Positions 51,201-53,945 of a DNA stretch of 60,000 nt are shown in pieces (position 1 is the first letter of the stretch; each line of letters starts with the position of its first letter). The DNA is from Strigamia acuminata (Eukaryota > Arthropoda > Chilopoda > Geophilomorpha > Linotaeniidae). Made by a program: the position numbers and the translations under genes. The stretch is from assembly GCA_949358305.1 (NCBI GenBank), contig OX442314.1, forward strand, positions 4,407,087 through 4,467,086, read 5' to 3'. The notes under the pieces were generated by a model, which searched no databases, was not told where the DNA came from, and saw only the letters and a list, made by a program, of their open reading frames with translations.

Positions 51201-53912
51201 ATATGCATCAGCAAACCAACAACAGCAAATTCCAAGTTGACAGATAAAATTGAAATGACACTTGAAAAGATGCAGAATAGCCGAAAACCAACTTTCGTTA
51301 ACAAACTGATTAAAATCATAACATCACTATTCTTTGGCTGGATGTCAGTCTATTACATTTACCATTTGATTCATTCTTATTTTCAATTTCCACTCTTGAA
51401 AACGGTTAAACTCATTAGAGATGAAAAAATTCATTTTCCACTCATTATTGCATGTGCAGACAGTGAAAACATATCACATGCTAAAAGGGAATTAGCCCAA
51501 AAACTCAACACAACTGATTGTGATCATTTACAACTGTTCGATTTACTCCATCCACTATCTGAATTCGCAAATCAACCACTGCAATTGTGGAATGCCTCGT
51601 CTCTTCTTCATTTCTACGACTTAGATCGGAGAAATGCTCTCAAGGTAAAAAAGTCAGAATATTAAATTCTCAATTCAAACGTGAAGAAATATAACAAACT
51701 TATAGAATGGGGCAACAGCAGATCAAATTGAATTTATTTATGCCAAATTATCATTACAACCAACAGTGTATGGAATGTGTACTGCTTTTAATAAAGGTAA
51801 AAATAAAAACACAAGTCACTTTGAATTCTCACTAAAACATTTGCACACAGTTGACCGGCCGTTTGCTCGAAAGCAAAACTTTGTAGTGATTTTCAATCTG
51901 CGCAGTGTTCACTGTAGTCCTAAAACAGATGTGAGATAGAACTTCATCCTTCATACTGTTAATTGCAACAGTTACTAATTTGACTTTATGTATTCCAGTA
52001 CTTCATTTTGCCAACAAATCAATTTTTTCATCCGAAATATCGTTTAGATGTATCCAACAATTTAAGTGCTTATATCAACTTCGCCCCTCAAACGGTGAAT
52101 TCAAAAATGATGAATCCACTATACTTTAAACCGATACAATGTTGACCTTGAGCAGGATTACACCTAATGACCTAACTGTGAACTGTGCTCTACTTCGCGG
52201 AAAAGTAATTCTGCTCTTAAGAGTGTCAAAGCATCACGTTTGACAATGAAACAAGGGTTCTAATCGATCACAATGTCTGGAATTCGATTACAAATCTGGT
52301 GTTATGGATTACTTTTTTGTGCCAATACACCAGTGATGCGGCTGGAGTTACGTCAACATTGTATTGGTTTGAGTACAGGCGTATTCGAAAAGCCATTGCA
52401 ACATTTTAAATACTCTGTAGAGTGATTAGACTTCAAAAGTGGCACACAATTCAATCTGCATCAGTTGTAGTTTAAATCTCTTGATTAAAAAAAGTATAAG
52501 TAAAAATAAAAAATGTTTAACAAGTGCTTTTGAATGCGTTATTTGACAGGTTAATCAAATTTGAGAAATTGTTGTCACTTTTGAAAAAATCAAATTTTTT
52601 TTCGGTTTGTGGTCCCAAATTTTTTAATTTGTTCAAATTGCCACCCAGTTGATTAATCTTTCCAGCTTGTTCGATTAAATACTCCGAGAAGTCCTTGCAG
52701 ACCAAATGATGAAGTTTTAAGATGTGAAGAAAACTGCTATGAGAACAAACTTGAGCAACAACCTTTTAATTGCAGGTAACTTGTGTTAGAGAGTTTTGTT
52801 ACAATAATTACTTTATTAGAAAATATGTTGTTTTAAGGAATGAGTTTGTTATCTATGTTGATCGTAAGCATTGCATGGTGGGATTGTTGGCACTTGTGAA
52901 TGTAGGTGAAATTCAACGTGCACGACATTTATTGAGTTCTGTACAGCCATCAACTAATTAAGTGATACCTAGAAACCAACTAACCAACCATCCACCCACA
53001 CTCCCTCCCACCCAATCATTAACCCAGTGATCCATTATATACGCAATATTCGTACGCGCGACATGTAAGAATAATTCTTACACGCGATGTCGCGCGTATG
53101 AATAGCACTGCCATGCGTTACTGCGATATCGCATGTTCTGAAAAATTTAACTTAAGATAACTAAGATCAGTGGTATAGTACTGATTTAATGGTGCTCTAC
53201 AACTTTGTAATTGGAAATTTTGCTGTATCTTAAACGGTTTAAAAGTTAGCAAGTGAATGACCTTGAAAATGACCTTCAAGGTCAAATTTGATGACGTCAT
53301 TGGATTGCTCTCACCCAACTTTCTATACGATCGCTGCATCAAAGTTGGCCTAGATGCATTTGCTCAGGAAATATTTGGAGGGAACCAGACGTTTAGGACA
53401 CCGTGTATAGTAAAATGGTTAAACCAATAGGAGTTAGGACAACGTTGGGACTGTTTGGAATATACCTACAAACACTCAAACATACAAGTGTATGCCCAAT
53501 TTTTTATAACTGGAAAAAATCATGTGCCATGGCACACTGTATTTTTCCATTAAATATTGTTGTATTACTAGACTTCCATCCATGGATAAGAGTAAATTTC
53601 CTCTTTGCCTATCTCAAGAGACGGCTAAAACAACTTACGAGACATATTTGAAAACTCAGTTGAAGACAAACCCCCCAGGAAGACTGTTCCTGCGCAGCAT
53701 CTTGTCAAGAAACCATCTTCAATCCTTCAATCATCACCAACTTAGTCAACTTCGACATTTGGGCAGCCTTTGTTTGGTATAGCTTTGAAAATAACATCAG
53801 AGAAATAATTGAAGAACAGCAACAGGTTACCATTGTAAAGTTATTGTGTCAGATTGGATCTATTATTGGTATTCTCACTGGTTTCTCCTTATTTTCTCTT
53901 CTTCAATTTTGA
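23762..53912 (+). CDS. Gene B: fused two-domain DEG/ENaC channel, split by retrotransposon
   Basis: Exons: 23762-24244, 24320-24392, 24448-24483 plus 50010-50053 (one exon split by the 25.5 kb insertion), 50215-50319, 50621-50709, 50864-51644, 51706-51796, 51851-51930, 51999-52094, 52666-52775 and 53572-53912. Every junction is GT/AG with matching phase. The coding length would be 775 residues if the insertion and one extra C (53671-53676) are discounted. Layout: N-terminus, TM1, extracellular domain 1, TM2, linker, TM1, extracellular domain 2, TM2, stop. It is complete at both ends, so a two-domain subunit is the whole product. As it stands the allele is broken by the transposon. AATAAA lies at 53940-53945. 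Confidence 0.87.
24320..24483 (+). CDS. Gene B exon 2 and left half of disrupted exon 3
   Basis: 24320-24392 (phase 0/1) ends at AGTC|GTAAGT. 24448-24483 follows after a CCCATAG acceptor and reads I-S-F-P-Y-G-N-A-A-Y-K before the retrotransposon LTR begins at 24484. The frame resumes without loss at 50010. Only the last four bases (AAGA) are duplicated. Confidence 0.78.
24484..25473 (-). repeat. Element II 3' LTR (990 bp)
   Basis: Repeat of 49016-50005 (offset 24532). It starts TGCTGCGATCC and ends CCACA. It contains many short perfect hairpins, for example 24765-24773 with 24778-24786, 25045-25052 with 25057-25064, 25080-25087 with 25095-25102, and 25241-25247 with 25253-25259. Confidence 0.93.
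25474..25490 (-). promoter_or_regulatory. Element II polypurine tract
   Basis: On the minus strand, an AAATGGGGGGATG-type purine run ends exactly at the LTR boundary. Confidence 0.75.
25526..27772 (-). CDS. Element II ORF3: unknown 748-residue protein
   Basis: Lies between pol and the 3' LTR, where retroviral env would be, but has no signal peptide, TM segment or obvious fusion peptide. It starts with a basic, Trp-containing region (residues 1-130). An Arg/Ser/Pro-rich low-complexity middle (about 190-300) follows. Then comes a region with D-P-R-L-M-D-F-Q-R-Q-L and W-T-A-P-M-G-L (about 400-500), a P-P-P-P-P-P-P run, and a C-terminal block (about 620-720) with W-L-E-D-H and A-G-R-D-L-C-T-V. 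The C-terminal block is conserved in another copy at 59925-60000, so the ORF is maintained. I do not recognise a family. It could be an accessory RNA- or capsid-associated protein; that is inference. Confidence 0.75.
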   Translation of the reverse strand: MPTQHPLIFRAALPEKIRRLKTANNTWWKLRHDFSKSALQGLGAKGRFIERLHVNGVDEIEWTLDESPPGPLAAELLHNQWPVTPRERHERRRVLRSTGINYGALHQVRKNLKTTQREVVQRYRKSVRDGNPQFPATQTELHQLALAGCFNDFPGFFPSKALRAAAAQLRVDENRQLAREHEAEEQARCALPFYREDEIPAPAAINPPPQDEDLRVGRLPPPDQATRPMFRESSRDREERQKRSRPYSTEAQPPRPQSRRGRTPETFGSSSSLSFESDSTIQSAQSSRTASTFKVDNPATPYAMRRVVGDISPDCSVPVPGHASRLPEHGYVSRLPAGVSNLQLQPFFSESFGPQWTCYEQQPIRAQQEVLQKLDAYQSAQIAESQKDWQRLAERLELSDINTIDDPRLMDFQRQLIPGMTRVLYPGVLPSPGQALAAITYLWTAPMGLSEKKVELWYHLRLDPPTILAELIKQVVANGETEEEAAVRLRTEWSFAKATAQMAGRTTLPVTSATAAASLAVFQSAQEGAGCSFWPENAGSSQTPAGVQRVVEPRKLTGVGRAQGRGVTPSSTSAPALVFLGSPSHFDDATTEDSRPPPPPPPAKPETKVKPLKKESAFKTLMRLYPHFYLTPDTRTLLSNNHKLWRQVFMWLEDHIRVLSPPSVLHDRLLRARLAPEDPIEFAALGFFNRANSARIIQVWLHVNPGMVSGPNAGRDLCTVNERSNPRDDATDMMRPLTPERTQGMDES
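27773..28515 (-). other. Element II spacer between pol and ORF3
   Basis: 743 nt without a convincing ORF. It contains two CRE-like TGACGTCA octamers (28400-28407 and 28456-28463), and the GGTTTAC/GTAAACC-type ends near 28490 can pair. It may carry an internal promoter or splice acceptor for ORF3; this is inference. Confidence 0.45.
28516..32118 (-). CDS. Element II pol: protease end, RT, RNase H, integrase
   Basis: 1200 residues. It begins with the second half of the retropepsin (L-L-G-C-D-F-M), separated from the first half by element III. RT: C-I-D-F-R-P-I-N, Y-W-Q-I-E-L and A-Y-L-D-D near residue 282. RNase H: V-H-T-D-A-S, with D-A-L-S-R-A-P at its end. Integrase: zinc finger H-x3-(S)G-H-P-G with C-Q-G-C near residues 738-780, then the D, D-N-G-P-Q-F (about 865) and E (V-E-R-T-N-R) triad. 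A GPY/F-like module (N-G-P-Y-V-I-V) and an acidic Ser/Asn-rich tail follow. All catalytic residues are present. The frame is compatible with the protease segment at 45225-45885 because the nested insert plus duplication is a multiple of 3. Confidence 0.93.
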   Translation of the reverse strand: MTKYPMVLLGCDFMNKLKIQPNPQTMSWNFTQPVDADLPYIPQALLDRYLEKIEEPDSSFMTFAKAYAASVTQGKIDEENFIQKLVEEANLNLEQSKLLEKMLSKHKRIISKDPGKTHLVKHKIELDTEKPIRVPFKSINPQKREIIRQLCQDMIDKGVVVKAEGDYGMRPVLVMRPGNDPRLCIDFRPINTHTKYNPPQMPTIEEILREIGEFEWVSTIDLTKGYWQIELRPEDREKTAFWSPMGRLMFLVMPFGLVNAPTTFQELMEKVLGDVYRKFAWAYLDDIIVVSKSFEEHIKHLDIVFKKLAEANLHAHPGKTHLCRKELIFLGYKVGVEGLAVDPKKVAAITQFPAPTNLKELQRFLGMVNFFHRLIKNLATVAEPLRPLLKKDAEFDWELHHQAAFDAIKDLLTNAETMKMPDLYMPFIVHTDASRQGLGAALTQKKIVDGQEVEMPCVYASRSLQPAEKNYTVTELECLAVVWGLRKFRPYLEYTTFTVQTDHQALKWLMSLSDPSGRLARWQMELMAYSFEIQYVKGPLNVIADALSRAPVSAPDEPEDDGDNDDLLSYCPSPCRSWQMGKLNELPKSIIVNEDDQALINFCINMHDPSGTPDVELRAMMAKKFELPTTNVLIKAFAAKIAKQLECDPPTRDDIIAAQKADKFCQHIRNYLLNKQYPSYIVTRLQRRNFERHASTYLIEEDMLLHYHPTSTDELGEDGRALKVVVPRKLIYKIIWLMHGHPLSGHPGIARTMYRTRRVYTWKGMKRDITRFIQHCQGCQACKPRSKTEIEGAQIGPFGPFDCLSVDLSGPKPRTRKNNTHICVIVDVATHWPELFPMCNPTAIKVANTIYHLSMTFGFPRQIISDNGPQFRSQVYKEFCKKFDMSRTPTSIYHPQSNPVERTNRDIKYLVSIYLDIHDQWDEYLREFAFSLRTTVTRGRDYSPAFLNFFRELRIPWDPRIPEGILVIDPKNPHLYVQKLEAIIAETYQHMMSHVLDLRRRVEAEKSDKKFDNFGQNDLVWRESHILSNAAKGIAAGISPKRNGPYVIVKRLQGGAFQLRRLSDNKIYPAVHGTELMPYFPVFNQEIWLEGEEVGQKTKNIVNTLDDAKLSKIPVENTESSEKSKLKNNEVDEINKRLENVSLDENLEKEMFLEKEKISNNEENNSSDIGDDADDNLNKLDCTSRKSKYNLRSRVPRVKT
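32113..33152 (+). repeat. Element III 5' LTR (1040 bp)
   Basis: Direct repeat of 44185-45224 (offset 12072). It contains AT-rich sequence in the first third. Small internal ORFs are identical in both copies and are not called. Confidence 0.94.
33157..33175 (+). promoter_or_regulatory. Element III primer-binding site (tRNA-Arg-like)
   Basis: TGGCGAGCTAGACAGGATT, 4 nt after the LTR. It resembles the complement of tRNA-Arg 3' ends (TGGCGAGC..CAGGA) with a few differences, judged from recalled tRNA-Arg sequences. Confidence 0.55.
33303..35219 (+). CDS. Element III gag
   Basis: 638 residues. The N-terminal ~280 are Gln/Arg/Pro-rich with a coiled-coil stretch (about 140-185). The capsid-like region begins near residue 300 (I-P-Y-F-D-P) and has R-A-Q-R-W-W-M-A-L, then F-x-L-I-F-R-Q-V-F and the S-x2-K-Q-K-P-G-E-S-T spacing typical of Ty3/Gypsy Gag. 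There is no classical CCHC knuckle; near the end there is only C-P-V-C. Gag ends at 35219, 24 nt past a -1 slippery site through which pol is made. Confidence 0.88.
   Translation: MASRDALSQSSVSDVEAEQAHTLPLPDSPTHEPDQQQELLVQPISTDVPFSNPWRTYAQMEADQLQHEREAAAARDQWEENRRHLQDSLMERSQIVDGMRAVREDIQRGPPPPYQPAFMQPEPQQHRRNPPALTMEALMRVLREDRRELQHELRQELLESMRQIRRELNDRVEEFIHSHNERTQPEPPAPEAGSGATRRGREGARGADFSFGDTGRASGPRRTGSYSPRRRQQHSQQGDTTSNVPRDPPPNPDPDSAQRGSQGIPLSASRQQPHTRSQLSLESEDQRQAAQVGRYKLKVEKIPYFDPDEATFDTVDLFLGKLYAHMFTMGAPEGIYLKVYVVLALRNRAQRWWMALTPKPNNWEDFELIFRQVFSINSALANVKLSQRKQKPGESTMSFLSEMIHYLNIAGYKDKGLQWERVQGMMQTQVVQLMRSWCIRTIDDAVKMGNDVDNRLQLDSLRTFEYKQCGVSDQEMPLPAGVGPATRTRTEEEKLNQQSTSSRSGHFSRFNKVFTALLEDMLACALDPEDPNSEETNKDPPKESASAAAQKSDVHAMTATTAPTPRTDTQHTCPKDVVIFPAAKEAPSEPKLPKNAMWRKTPTDKWFMSDRQSWRPVCPVCGKEWSRQSGNASGLLKA
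35141..39961 (+). CDS. Element III pol: protease, RT, RNase H, integrase
   Basis: The frame is -1 to gag and overlaps it. True entry is probably at the slip site (35195) rather than the ATG at 35141. Residues counted from 35141: protease D-S-G-A near 183, RT catalytic Y-L-D-D near 659, RNase H T-D-A-S near 808 with D-A-L-S-R-A-P at its end. Integrase zinc finger H..C-G-H and C-E-P-C lie near 1231-1270; the catalytic D (Y-I-D-Y-Y-G, ~1300), D-N-A-P-A-F (~1359) and E (L-A-E-R-L, ~1393) follow. A GPY/F-like module ends the protein. Between RNase H and integrase is a ~230-residue Pro/Gln/Arg-rich insertion (about 970-1150), long for the family. All catalytic residues are intact. Confidence 0.94.
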   Translation: MEACVPRLWQGMESSVGKRKRPAQSMSPESGSDINIKDSTEKKTEESPDIDGSTKPSTPTPEAPSAVREDNNKSLTPSTDIKLTTLIKTDSSKSKSKIPGVVTPQPTKSAQLSSVKAKETPKKPTSLTTQSETLKTNFVLLSPEELQKSEEPIIEITKTDRFNREAPYIKITWANVSFVALLDSGAQTCVMSESLFNKLKANMGLELLELHETVRTAADDKIPVKGSVKLSVRAPLAVISFICLIIPKTSEDLLLGRDFCRAVGLCTDFELCQWYLKGSPERRQFMTLEQANKSESVLLFPIKKPDDTKDSAKDVPKVVINNINCILLEHRPLSQEIFEYPNDDAQHQIKRIRNRTRDQWSLIWSPKRKDSIKKSRKFNSSLFSTLSQRRRARRQRRRLYELSPTIKQLNTQGRQLLRRVDENALMARVHDHSTISELPLDVNVLQYQPSSDPTQLDWIYDQLWSSLTVPQIRLLIQTLRPISKVFREEVGLCNNTQFEVNLKPDFRPIHVPVRPVNPAKKMVIDAYLDQKLKQGIIRRSKSDCAVAPVVVPKKTGDWRTAMDFRPMNAQTLPDVYPLPDIDNIFSYLGGSNWFSIIDGREAFHQIGVRPGDERFLAFITHRGLFEYVRMPFGPINGPATLQRAMNKTLSKYLYKFVFVYLDDVIIFSKTFEEHVQHLKIILQALDEAGFTMNANKTELCRTSLEVLGHIVEAGHIKPNPNKVTAIQYFPAPTNIKELQRFKGMIGYYQSFFPNYSKTCEVFRPLLKKDSEWNWTIQHQEAFNSLKRGLAEPTLHRRFPDWTKPYILQTDASYSGLGAALMQLNDQGERTPIAFASRALNSAEKNYSVTEIECLAAVWAVKRFRVYLEMMNFYLESDHLSLKWLFQQREPKGRLARWVLSLSEYRFTFLYCSGAQNRVADALSRAPVEPSEPLDADDSPLVDETCYIAYFDDPNDWPKLPIINIIGVGLAAAQQRNNAAVMTRAQKRQQQIKPKLGRPKGSKNKKRPPPNYQVLTRARARQQAQVSTPPGAVAPLPPLMSPLPSPNVPTASFPTPNMLSPPAGPSGAARPNYDGYGGPDSDSSDDSTTYRPAWMGRAGFMPQQVRQDRSQFQRNATRRPVADEQQDEEEDEAERLHEAPQDHQPFRLIPTINEIIRRQHEDTWSAELIEYLDQGHLPNDQVQAARIRYRAVDFAIYKGMLCRYPPIDINKIRRRRQIYLPLVLREQYFKALHYPPSCGHLGVEKTLHRLRARVYWPKMKEDVLLWIQKCEPCQRAKPLNRLPYGPMIMAKPRHLFHTIYIDYYGKKPRSIGGHCYALVIVDAASRWLDVRLTETSDWKTTIKQLQGFIQRWAFPKVIISDNAPAFRSMEFQAACQSFGAINRYTAVYHPQGNLAERLNQALKNCILAYIEEHVRWDVHIGYFVLAINSAYQASLQYSPYQMVTGQEARYPGDFDSDTDDGQPLPPARARETHELMRELRNNATANLQRAQIRHERWFDRKRRPHDFKPGDFVSIKNRQLSSADRQFAAGLRQRTEGVYVIHKLTGPNTVILMDKDGRRMLPYNVVELRHWFNNDDDLDQTDATMIEKHVAAFTSEIETIIASFSIK
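35189..35235 (+). promoter_or_regulatory. Element III -1 frameshift signal (GGGAAAC plus stem)
   Basis: The heptamer G GGA AAC (35189-35195) is in the correct gag phase. After a 6-nt spacer, GGCCTGCTC (35202-35210) can pair with GAGCGGGTC (35227-35235) over 9 bp including two G-U pairs, with a 16-nt loop that contains the gag stop. Slipping back by one leads directly into the pol frame. GGGAAAC is a known retroviral -1 slip sequence. Confidence 0.8.
39962..40491 (+). other. Element III spacer between pol and ORF3
   Basis: 530 nt of AT-rich non-coding sequence, with a GTTTCACTTTACGATAATTA-like pyrimidine stretch and an AG just before ORF3a. A subgenomic promoter or splice acceptor is possible but not demonstrated. 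Confidence 0.45.
40492..40962 (+). CDS. Element III ORF3a: 156 residues with DnaJ-like zinc motif
   Basis: Starts M-A-S-Y-D-P-K-V after a spacer. Residues ~62-85 have C-P-V-C-S-G-T-G and, 11 residues later, C-R-A-C-R-G-G-G. This pair of CxxCxGxG-type motifs is like half of the zinc-binding centre of DnaJ. The remainder is basic and unrecognised. It ends at TGA (40960-40962), but the same frame is open on both sides of this stop for about 950 codons in all, so ORF3a and ORF3b may be one protein by readthrough or may have been split by mutation. Confidence 0.65.
   Translation: MASYDPKVTITIPKPTQKGYPKYLPMPPIEASGEGLVPRFHPDHPNDQSFPNYELCPVCSGTGFEIYQLRAPRECRACRGGGDLRRCKFRKWMRLMFAYVLGYESIDKTLLAGVDFPPPRIPFGSANAIARFRHAHASYLARIKQLAKEKGIRPLT
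40963..43365 (+). CDS. Element III ORF3b: unknown ~780-800-residue protein
   Basis: Open directly after the ORF3a TGA; the first ATG is at 41026 (779 residues). There is a Thr/Val/Ser-rich region near residues 150-250. A folded-looking segment (~330-480) follows, with R-Y-L-Q-G-F-D-R, W-N-E-L-F-K-M, and helices rich in Glu/Lys/Arg. After an acidic Ser/Glu stretch comes a C-terminal helical block (~680-770). No signal peptide, TM or glycoprotein features are seen, so it is not env-like. I recognise no domain and see no clear similarity to ORF3 of element II by eye. Its position after pol and its intact frame suggest a maintained accessory function. Confidence 0.7.
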   Translation, partial: KYPEGAYIIAGEQPAELPDQFVTPEGKTYDVESGIELCLTAPNVIADAKRAYSEPERVAADLPFQHSNLRPRHTYEERSTHRLKEYTQKVTKRIGAEANRDTHFVTGRSGPTSSASSIIVEEDGAVGGAPAALPVVKPTEELSLGDQVIKKVKKNEENRREREKISNINTMSTPIIKTESSVTAAEAKLTNVTTVTTAAPIVIPYFYVVKNKSSLIETSESSQTARPVDVTTVTQSNVTPKMMTSVAATSVPITYSKIATSNTQMDTIADFNKKLIKTDFSPQVDRDIKALLNFTPSSSIANIAAEIARDAEECAKIHDVKKLESKISNPIAKAISAVSSGSTSSEGCASLKPRYLQGFDRNGCTMRPDRIFTQMSEIFRRHELEILYPMENRGQGRINLRSEGWNELFKMSINLDFNVSASDFKTVVGTIFGRLGNIAKEIEAKMTKDCTGDEHAVQHIIVHAVHFNLKEIITQMHQSRRDAVKRFREADALKEAQRLEDERNAPAKPPLDPELIMTEDEIKNFSEKILIELAPEKLVQQFEDAIAENPKLADPRTKYSFRYDPVIVADTGKLASELSSDMGSSMSDVESLRESTGDEENHKAFLAAQEHNKIEVIQADEPFRLPGVGRGGAKAGRRSPLMSKMPKMILTPPKESDDSASEVVTRESLREPPQPKEKRLVEPTCALAIMEEIIPIDEIIYSLPWEPTVKLVVDWKILSRLFETIIFSDLHLDHTKGEKVLADLKQYYIEHFLYRVNRISRKCYATSKQQVRVILVKTALRLIYCAIDGSGPSAFMDGNV
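43316..43513 (+). CDS. Element III small Cys-rich ORF
   Basis: 65 codons overlapping the end of ORF3b in the +1 frame. The last 30 residues carry nine cysteines in C-C-x2-C-x3-C-x2-C-x6-C-x2-C-x2-C-x-C spacing, which looks metal-binding. It could be a separate peptide, or the C-terminal end of ORF3b reached by a frameshift. Confidence 0.4.
   Translation: MRSTVLAHLHLWMATSKRLYLKTYSDFAPSKNPYTNCCVCELYCDNCDTNDKCYNCLKCDCYAPR
43514..44171 (+). other. Element III 3' non-coding region
   Basis: Strongly AT-rich, interspersed with short GCGCC-containing phrases (TTGGCGCC, TTAGCGCCTAA, TTGCGCC). No supportable ORF. Confidence 0.5.
44172..44184 (+). promoter_or_regulatory. Element III polypurine tract
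   Basis: AGGTGGGGGGGAA immediately precedes the 3' LTR. Confidence 0.85.
44185..45224 (+). repeat. Element III 3' LTR (1040 bp)
   Basis: Same as 32113-33152. It ends CGTGACA and is followed by the ACTT duplication. Confidence 0.94.
45225..45885 (-). CDS. Element II protease, N-terminal part of pro-pol
   Basis: Entered from gag by -1 frameshift at 45885. About 150 Lys/Glu-rich linker residues lead to the retropepsin core (G-M-L-D-S-G-A-N-K-S-F). The frame runs to the ACTT duplication where element III interrupts it, and resumes at 32112. There is no good ATG near the start of this frame, which supports production by frameshifting. Confidence 0.88.
45845..45891 (-). promoter_or_regulatory. 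Element II -1 frameshift signal (AAAAAAC plus stem)
   Basis: On the minus strand the gag frame reads A AAA AAC (45891 to 45885) two codons before its TAG stop. After a 5-nt spacer, GACGCAG (45879-45873) pairs perfectly with CTGCGTC (45851-45845), and a CCA/TGG helix is possible inside the loop. Slipping back one base opens the protease frame. AAAAAAC is a classic retroviral slip heptamer. Confidence 0.85.
45879..48902 (-). CDS. Element II gag
   Basis: 1007 residues, long for a Ty3/Gypsy Gag. An AT-hook-like R-G-R-P near residue 10 is followed by acidic Gln-rich sequence. A long coiled coil with repeated N-L-R-L/E-A-N heptads spans about 165-300, and an R/S/H/D/G/P-rich low-complexity stretch about 390-550. 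The capsid domain (about 580-770) has W-D-R-V-I-P-x-A-Y and W-F-R-R-K-D-F-x-K-W-D-D-F. A CCHC knuckle C-x2-C-x4-H-x4-C lies near residue 965. The stop overlaps the frameshift region. Confidence 0.9.
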   Translation of the reverse strand: MATPGEKRPRGRPAKRRVAIDLPAVDQEVTESQELFEAMDQTANCDSAQLIVNEFTQALERQQPSPPSGQLDLNNPTGSGRSKTQNDDLNLRIQSSSAEHSLNSSPVQGAAQQDSENSNMEVSHSPVRVTMMDALREQARLEGVKVTSEMTVEQIHKAMVRKQCQKDVEIVRTGLQAEFERMHAEMHQQNAELKQQRANDHVKLLQLEQEKASWLITDEEQQQRLEQLNQAQKDLEIANENLRLANANLREANTNLMTAELTAPVRAREAIPSTSRNYENYAAEQAARAKRLAQRENEVFLARQQSVIDAGQAAKSQSTAEQLLRADLAAQARENEILRADLLTVQENFAVVVQKVQDVCGEDNFAKPAPVLQKGASKSPELIDLTSAKPKVSRQSSWTDSDDSRSSRGSRNSHHSRKKRKRQPDPTEYHSPNVPQNSDRFFSNSDRLIGLLERKNKEREKPHDRGRSHDNPREGSPKRDCHNDIRDGPRYRGNPPGGDPPGGDSSDGHGGGHSRDHNSNGNRGGRGPPNGDRRPPDGDDPPDPDPPPNPNYESASDTDSSHPSVRGRSRHRTRSRTQRPDFYTKDEIDQLLRQNAQQQRKNRRDKIILQKINEFTSDKWTHQTTDEKFIRWDRVIPHAYNGNWQAGSNLLLEIFELGKVHSFGCEGALAHLVPRILVGDVKEWFRRKDFTKWDDFVKQFMFKFGESSEDIKTLWRCLKQRKGESLHSYMLRAENLLGRMPHAVTDATADDQFRAGLTEYSKNILMMSDAPDPGKFSELNEFMEVNQLRIDEKYKAYLTDSERSAYLKREKRLAEQNNETFNGLKLLQPPSYEDFLDEVEGKSSKKESSKKDVKNPHSVFKLHANITGAETPSSEAEEAEEEEEAGDETLALLAKAAALLAKNNPVAGKWKPKMKSKKVSFDASKVNTERNSKSPAVSPERRSDARSRSASPAATKKKSPATDPCNLCKKLGHWQKDCPSSKKDKPVSTAEFEKAVKIITDMFRKNL
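48996..49013 (-). promoter_or_regulatory. Element II primer-binding site (tRNA-Pro)
   Basis: On the minus strand, TGGGGGCCCGTCCGGGAT, 2 nt from the LTR. It differs at one base from the well-known tRNA-Pro PBS of gammaretroviruses. Confidence 0.85.
49016..50005 (-). repeat. Element II 5' LTR (990 bp)
   Basis: Partner of 24484-25473. The two visible differences are T for C near 49703 and A for G near 49788; the latter breaks one base pair of the CTGCGCA hairpin. Confidence 0.93.
50010..50709 (+). CDS. Gene B exons 3 (right half), 4 and 5
   Basis: 50010-50053 completes the exon cut by element II and ends CAC|GTGAGT. 50215-50319 (35 codons, 0/0) has V-L-I-D-P-S-A. 50621-50709 (0/2) has the cysteine pattern N-P-C-E then E-C-L-R-P-C and K-C at the intron, like the other cysteine exons of genes A and B. 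No stop arises in the joined frame. Confidence 0.78.
50864..51644 (+). CDS. Gene B fusion exon: TM2 of domain 1, linker, TM1 of domain 2
   Basis: 781 bp, phase 1 base in, 0 out, donor AAG|GTAAAA. It starts F-P-F-Y, then the C-R-C-A-N-L-C cysteines, then TM2 (IGGNIGLHFGMSCLTLVEIF; G-M-S filter with following Glu). A ~45-residue Lys/Thr-rich linker leads to the second TM1 (IIKIITSLFFGWMSV region), then H-F-P-L-I-I-A-C and the end block L-L-H-F-Y. It is the exact structural counterpart of 12719-13511 in gene A. Confidence 0.88.
51706..52775 (+). CDS. Gene B exons of extracellular domain 2
   Basis: 51706-51796 (0/1) has V-Y-G-M-C-T-A-F-N, the G-x-C-x-T/A-F-N signature. 51851-51930 (2/0) follows, then 51999-52094 (0/0, 32 codons, donor ACG|GTGAAT). 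52666-52775 (0/2, 110 bp) has S-P-C-R, C-E-E-N-C and F-N-C-R at the intron. Reading past 52094 reaches a stop at 52144, which supports the donor there. Confidence 0.78.
53047..53102. repeat. Near-perfect long hairpin in gene B intron
   Basis: ATTCGTACGCGCGACAT plus GTAAGAAT pairs with ATTCTTAC plus ATGTCGCGCGTATGAAT with few mismatches and a small bulge (ACGCG). Followed by sequence resembling a DNA-transposon end (TTTAGGACACCGTG near 53391). Confidence 0.7.
53572..53912 (+). CDS. Gene B last exon: TM2 of domain 2, with 1-nt frameshift
   Basis: Starts after TATTACTAG with L-P-S-M, C and then, past a run of six C (53671-53676), the C-S-C-A-A-S-C cysteines and TM2 (IGSIIGILTGFSLFSLLQF) ending directly in TGA. 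The two parts are offset by one base. One C fewer would restore the frame and the family's cysteine spacing. The filter is G-F-S; the acidic residue after LS is Gln-Phe-stop, so TM2 has no cytosolic tail. Confidence 0.8.
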
Positions 53913-53939
53913 TTGACGTTGATTACAAGAGTTTAATAT

Positions 53940-53945
53940 AATAAA
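53940..53945 (+). terminator. Gene B polyadenylation signal
   Basis: AATAAA, 28 nt after the stop codon. Confidence 0.6.

Noticed and set aside
52095-52665. Continuation of the gene B exon past 52094 to a TGA at 52144 as a truncated gene end
   Set aside because: A GTGAAT donor at 52095 and the next exon at 52666 keep phase and restore the family cysteines.
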